DNA from: Tranzscheliella williamsii
Lineage: Eukaryota; Basidiomycota; Ustilaginomycetes; Ustilaginales; Ustilaginaceae
Direction: 5' to 3'
Length of the DNA stretch: 64,000 nt
Assembly (NCBI GenBank): GCA_023212725.1
Contig: JALBYF010000014.1
Span: 238,733 to 302,732 of the forward strand
Shown here: positions 50,482-60,080 of the stretch, one piece after another
How positions within the stretch are numbered: position 1 is the stretch's first letter
Layout: each line of letters begins with the position of its first letter
Position numbers and translations under genes: made by a program
Notes under the pieces: generated by a model
Told to the model about the DNA's origin: nothing
The model's input: the letters and a program-made list of their open reading frames with translations, nothing else
Databases searched by the model: none

Positions 50482-52435
50482 ATGCCAGACATGGACCTCA
50501 ACACGTCTCTGAAGGGCGATAATGCGTCAACGACCGGTCCAGCAGACGTTGCAACGCCTCCAGGAGCGACGAACGACACACTGCTTCCGGCTGCTTCGTT
50601 GGCAGAAGTGCAGACCGCGACGGCGGGGCGTGTCCCAAACGGTGACCGTGGACTGCCACCATCAATAGAAAAGCGAGACGGCAGCGGGGCCGTTGCGCCT
50701 GATGTATATCAGGATATAGACTCCGAGGAATTGTCTGCCTTGGAAGAGCTTGCCGACGATGAGTCCGATTCCGACGGCGAGATTGAGCAGCTACTGGACG
50801 AGGCTGCGGCCACATTTCCGGCAGAGCAGATTTCTCATATGCTCAAGGAACTGAAGCAGCAGGGCCTCGCCCATTTCCTCACCAAGTATGTGCTTCCCGA
50901 CCCAACGCCGCGTCGCATCAAGCACCTGCTGGTGGCGTTAGGGGTCTTCTTGCCTCGATCAATGCGGCAGTCGGAAGAGGCCACAGTCGAGCTGCTCCTG
51001 CCCATCCTCAAAACAGCGCTCTCGCGCATCCTGCGTCGCAGGGAGAAGCTGGCTGAATACAACACCCTGGAGGATGCGCTGTCCCTCTTGCGCTCCAGCA
51101 AACACATTATGGTGCTTTCCGGCGCCGGCATCTCAGTATCCTGCGGCATCCCGGATTTTCGCTCCAAGGACGGCATCTATGCCCAGCTGCAGAACGAGGG
51201 CAAGTACGAGCTCGACGATCCGCAAGACATGTTCGACAAGTCGTACTTTCTTTCCAACCCTGCGATGTTCTATTCCTTCGCGCACAGCATCTTCCCGAGC
51301 AACTTCCGTCCAAGCCAGTCGCACAGGTTCATCAAGCTGCTCGAAGACCAAGGCCGTCTGCTACGCAATTACAGCCAGAACATCGACACGCTGGAACAGC
51401 TGGCCGGCATAAAAAACGTGATACAGTGCCATGGCAGCTTCGCCAGTGCGACGTGTACCGACCTCCGCTGCGGGTACAAGTGTACTGGAAGCGACATCGC
51501 CGGGGCCATCTTCGCCAAGCGCGTCCCCCACTGTCCGCAGTGCCAATTGAGGAAGGAGGCGCCGCCGCCGCCGGCGAAGAAGAAGCGCAGGATGGGCAAC
51601 GGGCGGTCCTGGAAGCCGGCGGACGACCGGTCAGACGACGAGAGCGATGACGAGACGGCGCTTCCCGGCTTGGGCATCCTCAAGCCGGACATCACGTTCT
51701 TTGGAGAGAAGCTGGACGACACATTCGACCATGCGCTCATGGCGGACCGCGACCGCGTCGACCTGCTGGTGATTATGGGCACCAGCCTCAAGGTGGCTCC
51801 CGTTTCCGAGATCGTCTCGCATATCCCGCACTCGACGCCCGTGCTGCTGATCAACAAGACGCCGGTCTACCACATCGCCACCGACATCATGCTCCTCGGC
51901 GACAGCGACCGTATCGTCGAGGATCTCTGCCGCAGGCTCGGCTGGCATCTCCCCTCGGCGCAGCCCGACAAGAGCATTGTCGGTCTGACGGAAGCTGACC
52001 AAATCGGTGCCGACGCCGAGCAGCGACCGAGCGACGGGCCGGCGGTCGGCGCGACAGCAGCGCACGGCACCGGCGCGGCTGCCCTTCAGGACCCCGTTCG
52101 GCTGATGGATAGGTATGTCCCTTCTCGCGCAGCGTGCCGAACGCCACATCTCGCTGACACGTCTCTACCGCCTCGCTCACTGACCGTCAACGCGCGCCAG
52201 CCATGTGTGGCTCTTCGACGGCGCAGAGCCCGGACGCCTGCCGCAGCTTCTCGCCGAAATGCAGGAAGACAGCGACGCCGACAACGACTCGGCACCCGCC
52301 GTCGACGCGCACCAACACGCCCAGGCCGATGCCGACCGCCAGACACACCGCGACACTACGGACGACAAGGTACCCCCAAATTCCGGCGCTGCGCCCGACG
52401 CTTCACAACACCAGCCTGCAGCAGAACAGAAATAG
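50482..52435 (+). CDS. SIR2: Class I sirtuin, NAD-dependent deacetylase (Sir2/Hst1 type)
   Basis: Exons 50482-52112 and 52201-52435 (donor gtatgt, acceptor gccag) give about 621 aa. The Sir2 core holds GAGISVSCGIPDFRSKDGIY (from residue 214), SQNID, catalytic H317 in QCHGS, a zinc site (C325 and C330 in CTDLRCG, then CPQC) and GTSLKVAPVSEI. Upstream is the Sir2 N-terminal segment (AEQISHMLKELKQQGLAHFL), seen in the Sir2/Hst1 subfamily. Between the zinc site and LKPDITFFGEKL is an insertion with a basic cluster (KKKRRMGNG) and an acidic run. The second exon (HVWLFDGAEPGRLPQLL) continues the family C-terminus. A nuclear silencing/deacetylase role is inferred. Without the splice the frame runs on into an unrelated Arg-rich tail. 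Confidence 0.88.
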
Positions 52436-52699
52436 AGGTTGCGCGGGAGCTCTGCTCGTATTCTTTGTTCGTGAGGCCGAATCTGTGCGTTGCGGACAAC
52501 GGTGCTGTTTGTACAGGAGGTGAACTAGGAAGCGGGCCGGAAGGGGACTTCTGCGGTTCTTATGGGACTAACTTTGGCCTTGCGATAGGCTACAGGCTGA
52601 TTTGTGTGCTTGGCTGCTGGTACAGTCGGACATCATTTGCTGTGGTTGTTTGAGGTGATGCCCTGGCGTCGAGTTCGCTGGCGGAAGGTGGTGGGGGAG

Positions 52700-53035
52700 C
52701 TACTGGCGCGACTCGGTCTTGGCGGCGCCAGACGGTTGGCGCATGGCATAATAGCCGATAGAGGCGAGGGCGAGCCCTGCGAAGAGCATTTTTCCTGTGG
52801 CGGAGGAAGCGCCAAGGGCGGTGCGCTTGGCCTGGTCGGCGGTGAATTGCTGAGCGGTCTTGTCCTTCAGCTGCTCCTTGGCTGTGTTGAGCGCCTTGTG
52901 CTTGGCATCGTCGGCTAGGTTGGTGGTGGGGCGCGAGGTGGCGAACGAGCGCGGGCACGCTCGGCCGCCCGCCGCACGCTCAACTCCCACACAGCCCCTC
53001 CGCGCCGCCAAAGCGCTCACGTTTCGCGACAGCAT
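52700..53035 (-). CDS. Small mitochondrial single-pass membrane protein
   Basis: 111 aa. The N-terminus (MLSRNVSALAARRGCVGVER) is Arg-rich without acids, a likely mitochondrial presequence, with RSFATSR as a plausible cleavage region. A charged helix follows (DDAKHKALNTAKEQLKDKTA), then one membrane helix (GKMLFAGLALASIGYYAM, about residues 81-98) and a short polar tail. I do not recognise the family. Good start context and coherent targeting plus membrane structure support a real gene. It converges on the sirtuin gene. Confidence 0.65.
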   Translation of the reverse strand: MLSRNVSALAARRGCVGVERAAGGRACPRSFATSRPTTNLADDAKHKALNTAKEQLKDKTAQQFTADQAKRTALGASSATGKMLFAGLALASIGYYAMRQPSGAAKTESRQ

Positions 53036-53610
53036 CGCAAGTTGTAGGCAGCCCGTACTGGATCTCCAAAGTGGCAGGATTGCGTATGTCTCGACAGCGT
53101 TCAGCGTCGATCAGAGCAAAGAAGCGTTACAGTGTAGGACTGTTGGTAGAGAGACGCTACAAGTGGACAAAGGTCGGAATCAGGCGAGGCAAAGCGGCGA
53201 CCACATAGTTTGCGTCATGCTGAGTGGTGGAGGCGGGGAATAACAGTCTGTTCACCCGTCTGACATCACTAACCTCGCAGTACGGCAGGCGGCGCCTACT
53301 TTGAGGACTTTAACAAATTATGTCGGCGCTTGAACTGCTCTCAGAAGCCATCGATACACGCACACACTGAGAGAATGACAGGCACAAACGATGGAAGCAC
53401 ACGTTCTGGTAACGGGGAGAGTGTATCTTATGCTCTATTCAGGATGCCCAAGTCGGCCACACCTGCGCGTGATCGAGAAGGGATCTATGATGTAGCTCTA
53501 TTAACAGATTCTAAGTAGAAGCCAGTAGTGGAAGATAGATCCATAGGGGAGAAATCGCGAGGGTATCACTACGGATCCTGCCGCTCCTGCTGTGCTCTCC
53601 GCTGGCGGCA
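53036..53610. other. Region between the mitochondrial protein gene and CYS3
   Basis: 575 bp containing the promoter of the mitochondrial protein gene and the CYS3 3' region. No other signal seen. Confidence 0.45.
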
Positions 53611-54918
53611 TCAGAGGCCAGCAGCTTTGAAGCCACGTTTGAGGTCTTCGATCAAATCCGCGACGTCTTCGATCCCCACACTGGCGCGGATGAGGTTGTG
53701 CCCGATACCGATCTTGATTCTGTCCTCCAAAGCTACGGATCCATGCGTCATCTTGGACGGCAGTTCGATGAGACTCTCCACACCGCCAAGAGACTCGGCG
53801 AGCGTGAAGACCCGGAGGTTAGACAGGAACCGGTCGGCCGGGACATCATCGCTGGGATCCACCTTGAGTCGGAAAGAGATCATGCCTCCGTACGCGAAAG
53901 CACCGTTCGAGCTCGCAGCAGCAGACTTTGCGCGCTTTGCGACCTGTCGACGAGCCACCTTATGGCCTGGATGAGAGGGCAGACCAGGATAGATGACTGA
54001 ATCAATGGCGGGGTGGCTCTCCAAGAACTGGGCAATGGCAAGTGCCGATTCGCCATGCGCCTTCATACGCAACGACAACGTCTTGAGACCACGCAGCGCG
54101 AGCCAGCAATCGAACGGAGCGGGGATAGCTCCAATGCTGTTCTGTAGGAACGCAAGACGGTCCGCCCACGCCTCGTCGTTGGTGACGGCGACACCCATAA
54201 CAACGTCGCTGTGTCCGTTGAGATACTTGGTGACACTGTGCATCACCAGATCTGCGCCGTGATCCAAGGGATTCTGGAACCAAGGGCTCATGAAAGTATT
54301 GTCAACCACAATCTTTACGTCTTTGCTTGCATTTGGGTGGTTTCGAACGAGCTTGGCGATCAGCGCAATGTCGATGACTCGGAGAGTGGGATTGGTGGGC
54401 GTTTCGATCCATACGAGAGATGTCTCCTTTCGAATCGCGGCATTGACCCTCTCGGCAACTTCTTGCTCAGCGCCATCCATCTCGACGAAAGTGGTCTGGA
54501 TGCCCTGGGAAACAGTGGCGACCTTGGTGAAGTAACGGTATGTACCGCCATACACATCGTTTACGCTGACGACGTGGGAGCCAGCAGGCATGGAGTTGAG
54601 AATGACGGCGGTAACGGCCGAACCAGATGAGAAACCCAAACCACGGCTGCCGCCTTCCAAAGCGGCGACAGCTCGTTCGAAGGAGTCTCTGTTTGGGTTG
54701 CCGGATCGCGAATATTCGTAGCCCTTGTGGTTGCCGATGCCGTCCTGTGCAAACGTGGAGCTGAGACTGATGGGTGGGATGACTGCGCCCGTGGCAGCGT
54801 TAGGCTCCGAGCCGATGTGAATTGCCTTGGTCGAGAATCCGGCTGCAGGACCTGCAGAGTGTCCATTGCTGGCTTGCCCGTTGGCGTGGCCATTGGTGGT
54901 GACATCTGGCACTGTCAT
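53611..54918 (-). CDS. CYS3: Cystathionine gamma-lyase
   Basis: 435 aa from the ATG at 54918 (the frame runs on upstream but this start fits the family). A PLP enzyme of the Cys/Met metabolism family: STKAIHIGSEPN, GYEYSRSGNPNRDSFERAVA, VVDNTF (D206 for the pyridine nitrogen) and SVTKYLNGHSDVV with the Schiff-base lysine K231, then GGMISFRL and LGGVESLIELP. It splits cystathionine to cysteine, 2-oxobutyrate and ammonia in the reverse transsulfuration pathway. Cystathionine gamma-synthase and beta-lyase share the fold; the YSRSGNP and SLGGVESL forms favour gamma-lyase. A short Ala/Ser/Lys insertion lies near residues 340-355. Confidence 0.88.
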   Translation of the reverse strand: MTVPDVTTNGHANGQASNGHSAGPAAGFSTKAIHIGSEPNAATGAVIPPISLSSTFAQDGIGNHKGYEYSRSGNPNRDSFERAVAALEGGSRGLGFSSGSAVTAVILNSMPAGSHVVSVNDVYGGTYRYFTKVATVSQGIQTTFVEMDGAEQEVAERVNAAIRKETSLVWIETPTNPTLRVIDIALIAKLVRNHPNASKDVKIVVDNTFMSPWFQNPLDHGADLVMHSVTKYLNGHSDVVMGVAVTNDEAWADRLAFLQNSIGAIPAPFDCWLALRGLKTLSLRMKAHGESALAIAQFLESHPAIDSVIYPGLPSHPGHKVARRQVAKRAKSAAASSNGAFAYGGMISFRLKVDPSDDVPADRFLSNLRVFTLAESLGGVESLIELPSKMTHGSVALEDRIKIGIGHNLIRASVGIEDVADLIEDLKRGFKAAGL

Positions 54919-57524
54919 TTCGGAATTAAGCCTGCTAGCTTGGGTAAAGAGAAAGAAGTGGCCGTGCTGCTTTGAGAGTGCAAACGCGAGCTGGTCGTGG
55001 TCAAGACACAAGGAGCGCGACGATGCGGATTCCTGTTGTCAAAGCTGGTGGCCGATGCTGGAACACTGGCGAGGGTTCGACAGGCAAAGAGCTGCCTCCG
55101 TTTGGAAGGCTGATGCAGTAAGGGCCAAGTTTTGCCACGGATGTCGCCATAATTTTTTGGGCCGAAATCGGACTTTAGCCAAGACGCGTCTTTTGCCCGC
55201 GTCTTCTGCCCATTTGCATCCATATCCAAATTACATACACCGTAGGCCATTGCCGTCGTATGGGTGCACTTGCTTCCTTACTTCCGGTCTAGTCGCCAGC
55301 TTCCAGCTCGTGTCCGAAATGTTCGCAGCTCGTCGCCCTTGCAGAGCGGTTCATCTTGTATTCGTGTGCCTACGCTCAAGACCTTGTGCAAAAATAAGGT
55401 GGTAGCCTTCAATTTGGTGGTGCCAGTTGTTCAGATGACGGTGGCGAGGAAATGGCGTGCTTCCCCACCACTTTAAACGTCATCCGATATCGGAGAGCCC
55501 TCCGTCCCCGATGACCCGATCTTTGGCCCTTACTGACGCGCAATTGTGGCAGCTCATATATGTTCTTCAAGTAGAACACTCCCCAACAGAATCGAAATAT
55601 GGGGGGAAAATCGAACGAAAAATGTGAATGGCGGCATTTTGATCTAACATGGCACTGTGCTTGTAGATCGAAAGGCCCGCGTTGCAAACGACAGCGACAA
55701 TTATGAAACGAGAGCGATCAGGAGTAGCCGTGCCCAAGCAAGGGGTACATGGCAGCGTGGAGCCCACAACAAGGCACGCTTTCGATCGAGTACACCAGCA
55801 AGGATGAACACGATCAAGGCGGGAGGGCAATGCCTGCTTGGTAAGCCTCCAAACAGACGTACAGAGGTCTCCAGCGGGAGCAACAGGGCGTCGGAGAGAC
55901 TACAAGCTGTATGCACACATGCTTCGTCGCTCAACTTTCCTTAGTAATATGTGCCAAGCAGGAATGACGGTGACGACGGCAGATGGTCCGAGTGTCCACG
56001 GAATGGAGACGCAACGGCACACCTCACAACGGGCTTCCGCCGATTGCGCACGCACATGGTCCTAAACTCTCGATCGGTCACTCAGCTCGTTGGAAATCCG
56101 CAGACCGCCCGGCCCGGCAAGTCATGAATCACAGCATGTAAGGTTCTGCTGAATGTGTTTCTCATTGCTGAGCTTATGCGCCCCCAGTCAGAAGTACGCT
56201 TGTACGGAGCACTCACACTGTGACTGCTATCGCCCTCCTCCAGAGGAATGTGTATAGTCAGGTTCAGGGTGCAATTGACCATGTGCGTGCATGTAAGGTC
56301 GATCCCTAGGCGTAATAGGAGATCTGATTCAAGGTAATTGCTGGGCCTATTCGGAAAGGCCTCGCAGTACTGTACCTGTATGAGCCCAACAACACAAAAC
56401 GGCAGCACCCGGCTCAATCATTTGTGCATGGTGCCTATTCTCGTAACCAGAATAGAACCACATACAAACACCAACAGCAGGACAATTTCTCGTGATGGAC
56501 GGGGGTCTACCCCGAAATCCTCTTTCAGGGGGACTCGGCAGATGCAATCGCTTACCATACGAAGTGCTTCTATTCCCAAAAAAAAACACACGGCAGTAGT
56601 AGGCACTCACTACCGTGCTGAACCAAAGTTGACTGGGGTGCTGATACACGAGAGAAGTTAGCTCCGGGTTGACATGCTTCTAGGGAAGCTCAGCAGCCTT
56701 ACATCGGGGCCCTACCAGGAGCGCAACTTAGTCAGGGTCTTCCAAGATGGGGAGTCTTGCTGGCAAGGGCCAGCGGAGGGCGGGACGGAGCTAGGTCCAC
56801 CAAAACACGCTCTGCAGGTCGGGAAACTTGTCATGCGCTGCGCATAAGCGTCGCTGGCGATCCAAGTGCCTTAGCGAGCGGAACACCGAGGCAGGTTTTC
56901 TTTTCGCTTGCCGCGCGGCGGGTTCGAGGCTCCGCATTTCCATTCCTTTTCAACATACAACGTGGATAGGAACGACTAGTTTCAGCAGCCAGCAAATCGG
57001 ACTACAACATCGATACAGACAATGCCCAGTCGGCCATCTAGCGACAGACAAGGTTTTGTATTCCAGCTCATGCCGAAGACAGGCGGAGGGCGGCTTGGAA
57101 GTATTCCATGCCAGGCTGTGGCTCGGGTGACTGGTTGCCCGTCGGGTCGATCATGTGTTCACTTGCACTGAACCGCCGCCGCGCAGCTTGCTCTGTCTGT
57201 TTCTGTTGTTCTCGCCTCGCACTTCCTCCGCTTCCCTGTCTCGGTGTGCTTACGTTCGCTCCGCCCATCCATACCCTTTGCCTCTGCGTGCCTTGTCCCC
57301 CACTTTCCTCAAAACCAACACCTTACACTCTCCGCCTCTTCTCTCGCACCTCTCCACAGGCTTCCCGGTTCGTTCTCCCTCTTCACTTACTACCATCTGA
57401 AGCCCTCTCCACCGCCTAAACCCTCCCCCTCCCTTCCCATCTTTCGTCTCCACTGCTTGCCAACGAATATACACTCTTTTTCTCATTCTTGTCCCTCGTC
57501 ACCGATAAATCACCACTGCTCATC
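54919..57524. other. Gene-free stretch of 2.6 kb between CYS3 and the MAG1-like gene
   Basis: The longest gap with unique-looking sequence in the window. No frame longer than about 110 codons shows a family signature, and I found no splice set, tRNA or 5S signature. The last 300 bp are CT-rich, a typical strong-promoter leader for the secreted protein gene. Confidence 0.4.
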
Positions 57525-58397
57525 ATGTTTGCCAACTCTGCTGTCCTAGCTCTCGTCGCCGGCGTCCTTGGTGTCACCGCTGCGTACGACCCTGCCCACA
57601 TGCCCGCCAAGATTGATGCCAATGGTGGTCAGACTGGTTACAACGACTGCCAGACCCGATATGGTGCCTCTAGCCAGAAAGCCAAGTGCCAGAACGTTTT
57701 TCTCAACTCCATCAAGGATTTCTGCCTCTACGGCCCCCCCAACACCAAGAAGTATGTCACTGTCGGTGATAGTGAGGCCGTCATGGTCTCCTACTGCATG
57801 AAGTCGGGCTACGGCACCCGACTCATCCCTGATGGCACTATCAAGGGTGCCCACTTCCTCAAGACGCCTTCCTTCGTCCAGGTCACTGGTACCGGTGACT
57901 TCACCAAGATTCACATCCAGGCCGGCGATGAAGGGGGAGAACTCGATCCTCACGGCGCCACTGGCTCTGGTAACCCTGTTGGCAGTGTTGTCTTTACCCG
58001 TGCCTATACTGGCAACTGGGAACAGCTTCCGGAATGGCAGAATTTCATGTCCGCCACCGAGTTCTGCTTCCGTGCCTGCCGAGACGGGCCTTACGCTAAG
58101 GAGTGGTGCCCTCACATCTACGACACCATGGGTTGCATGTGGAACGAGCCCGCCAACTACGATGCCGGTACCTTTGAGCAGTGTGACGGTATCGAGGGCC
58201 AGTGGCCCGGTGTTTACTCAGGCTCCACCTGGTACCAGGGCGTCAAACCTACTCCTGCTGCTCAGCCCGCCGGCCAGAGCTCCAACTGCCGAAAGTACCC
58301 TTCCATCTCTAACGGCCCTGCTGTCAAGACCCCATCCAAGCGATCTGTCATGGCCACTCAGGTCAAGCGCTCTCCTGACTGGGACGAGGGCATGTAA
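57525..58397 (+). CDS. Secreted MAG1-like glycoprotein
   Basis: 290 aa from the ATG at 57525 (MFANSAVLALVAGVLGVTAA is the signal peptide). About ten cysteines in the mature part (for example YNDCQTRYGASSQKAKCQNV, EFCFRACRDGPYAKEWCPHI and GCMWNEP) suggest disulfides. The pattern matches the basidiomycete secreted family annotated as macrophage-activating glycoprotein (MAG1) in Cryptococcus. Codon use is strongly biased toward C-ending codons and the CT-rich leader is long, both signs of high expression. The C-terminus has KR sites (PSKRS, QVKRS) that a Kex2-type protease could cut. Function unknown. Confidence 0.82.
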   Translation: MFANSAVLALVAGVLGVTAAYDPAHMPAKIDANGGQTGYNDCQTRYGASSQKAKCQNVFLNSIKDFCLYGPPNTKKYVTVGDSEAVMVSYCMKSGYGTRLIPDGTIKGAHFLKTPSFVQVTGTGDFTKIHIQAGDEGGELDPHGATGSGNPVGSVVFTRAYTGNWEQLPEWQNFMSATEFCFRACRDGPYAKEWCPHIYDTMGCMWNEPANYDAGTFEQCDGIEGQWPGVYSGSTWYQGVKPTPAAQPAGQSSNCRKYPSISNGPAVKTPSKRSVMATQVKRSPDWDEGM

Positions 58398-59001
58398 GGA
58401 TAGCCCTAACCTCCTTTCATCCTGCACAACCGCACTTTCGCTTCCCATCACTCGCCACCGTGTTCTCTTGTACGCCGTTGTCGATCTCCCTCGATGGTGT
58501 TTCCGTCTAGAGGATGTTGATCGTAAGACCATACATGTAGTCGCAAGGTCGTCTCCGCCCAACCCAGCACAGCCTTGTCCTTCTTTGACCGTCACGCGCC
58601 ATGTTCACTTGCGTAGCCACGCTAATCTACGTTTTATGCTCCAAACCCATGCTGTTAGTATCAAGGCACACTTGGCGTCTGTCCCTTCCAGTCACCAATC
58701 TGACGCTTGGCACGTGCCTTTCGCATATGTCCCTGAAGACAGACAGATATGTGAGAAGACGTGTGGGAAGCTTTCGGTACGATTCACATTCACTTGATAG
58801 GGAGGCAACAGAGCACGAATGTGAGACCGAGGTTTATCGGGGCCTTTTGGGTAGAAGTGTGGATCTGCGCCCGATTCGTGATTGCCGAGCTCCACTTTCT
58901 GCTGCAGTTACTCCATAACGCTCACGCCTTGTCTTCGTCGTCTCCCTCCTGCCGCCTACTCACCACAGCATTGATCTTACCATAAGTAATATTCAGAGAC
59001 C
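58398..59001. other. Region between the MAG1-like and DUF427 genes
   Basis: About 600 bp of 3' UTR and promoter. No coding exons or RNA gene recognised. Confidence 0.45.
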
Positions 59002-59881
59002 ATGCCACCTAGGCCCACAGAAAATGTAAGCAGGCGGTTATAACTCACTGAGGTCGTCAACGTAGAAGTCACCAGGGCTTCAGAATTGACAAGACCTTGA
59101 CTGTTGCGTCTCTATGTTCAGGTTTGGAACTATCCGCGGCCACCGGCACTTCAGCGGACGACAGCAAGGTTGCGGGTGATATGGGTGACCCCGTCCATGC
59201 AGGAGCTCGTCCTTGCTGAAACTACAGAAGGATATCGAGTTCTCGAGACATCCCATCCGCCTACGTACTACTTTCCTCCAAGCAGCGTCAACACTCAGCT
59301 GATCAAGCCCTCCAAAGCCCGTCGCACAATGTGTGAATGGAAGGGCATGGCCACATACCATGATCTCCAGTTCGACAAAGACCAAGGGCCGATTGTCTCT
59401 GGACGCATATGGTCATATTCCCACCCCACACCCGGCTTTTCGAACATCAAGGACTACTTCTGCTTCTATGCTTCCAGCCAGACAGACCCTAAGCACCTCG
59501 GCCGATGGAAATGTGTACGCATCCCTAGTCTCGCCTTGTCGCACACTCACGTTAGCTAACCTTACCTACACCCATTGCAGATGGTCGACGACGACGAAGT
59601 GCAAGCTCAGGATGGCGACTTTTGTAAGTCTGCAACATCCATCCTTCACTGTCAGCTGCACCTGTACTGACGCAAATATGTTCCGGTGACAGACGGATCC
59701 TGGATCACGCCCGAAATCACGGGCGGTGACCGAGGCTTCAAAGGAGGTGAGTACCAGCTTCTTCTCCGGCAAACGTCCTATCGGCCACTTGTCTGGATAC
59801 ACGGCGCAGCAGCGGCGGCACTGCCAACTGTAGACCGGCGGCTCATGCGGAATAGGCGGTACCCGAAACAGCGAAGGGTAA
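59002..59881 (+). CDS. DUF427 domain protein, five exons
   Basis: Exons 59002-59025, 59122-59514, 59581-59623, 59693-59746 and 59856-59881 give about 179 aa. The sequence follows the DUF427 family: PPRPTEN joined to VWNYPRPPALQ, RVLETSHPPTYYFPPSSV, CEWKGMATYHDL, SYSHPTPGFSNIKDYFCFYA and the C-terminal GSWITPEITGGDRGFKGG. All donors are gtaagc, gtacgc, gtaagt or gtgagt. The last exon (ending GGTRNSEG) is the least certain, since the family usually ends in PGT-G-W. DUF427 proteins are small beta-rich proteins of unknown function found in bacteria and fungi. The gene lies 200 bp upstream of DCP2 on the same strand. Confidence 0.8.
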
Positions 59882-60080
59882 GCACAGGCAAGTGCTTTGA
59901 ACCCATCTTATTCTTGCCACCCGTTCGAGGTGTCCATTTTTTGCTAAATGATTGTGCTCAGTGTGTCTTCCACACATGGACTGATGAAGCTGACACTGGT
60001 CCTGTGACGACTTTTCGATCTTTCTTTACGAAACACCAGCTCCTACGGAAGCGAGTACCAGTTCCTCGCAGCTGGATCCG

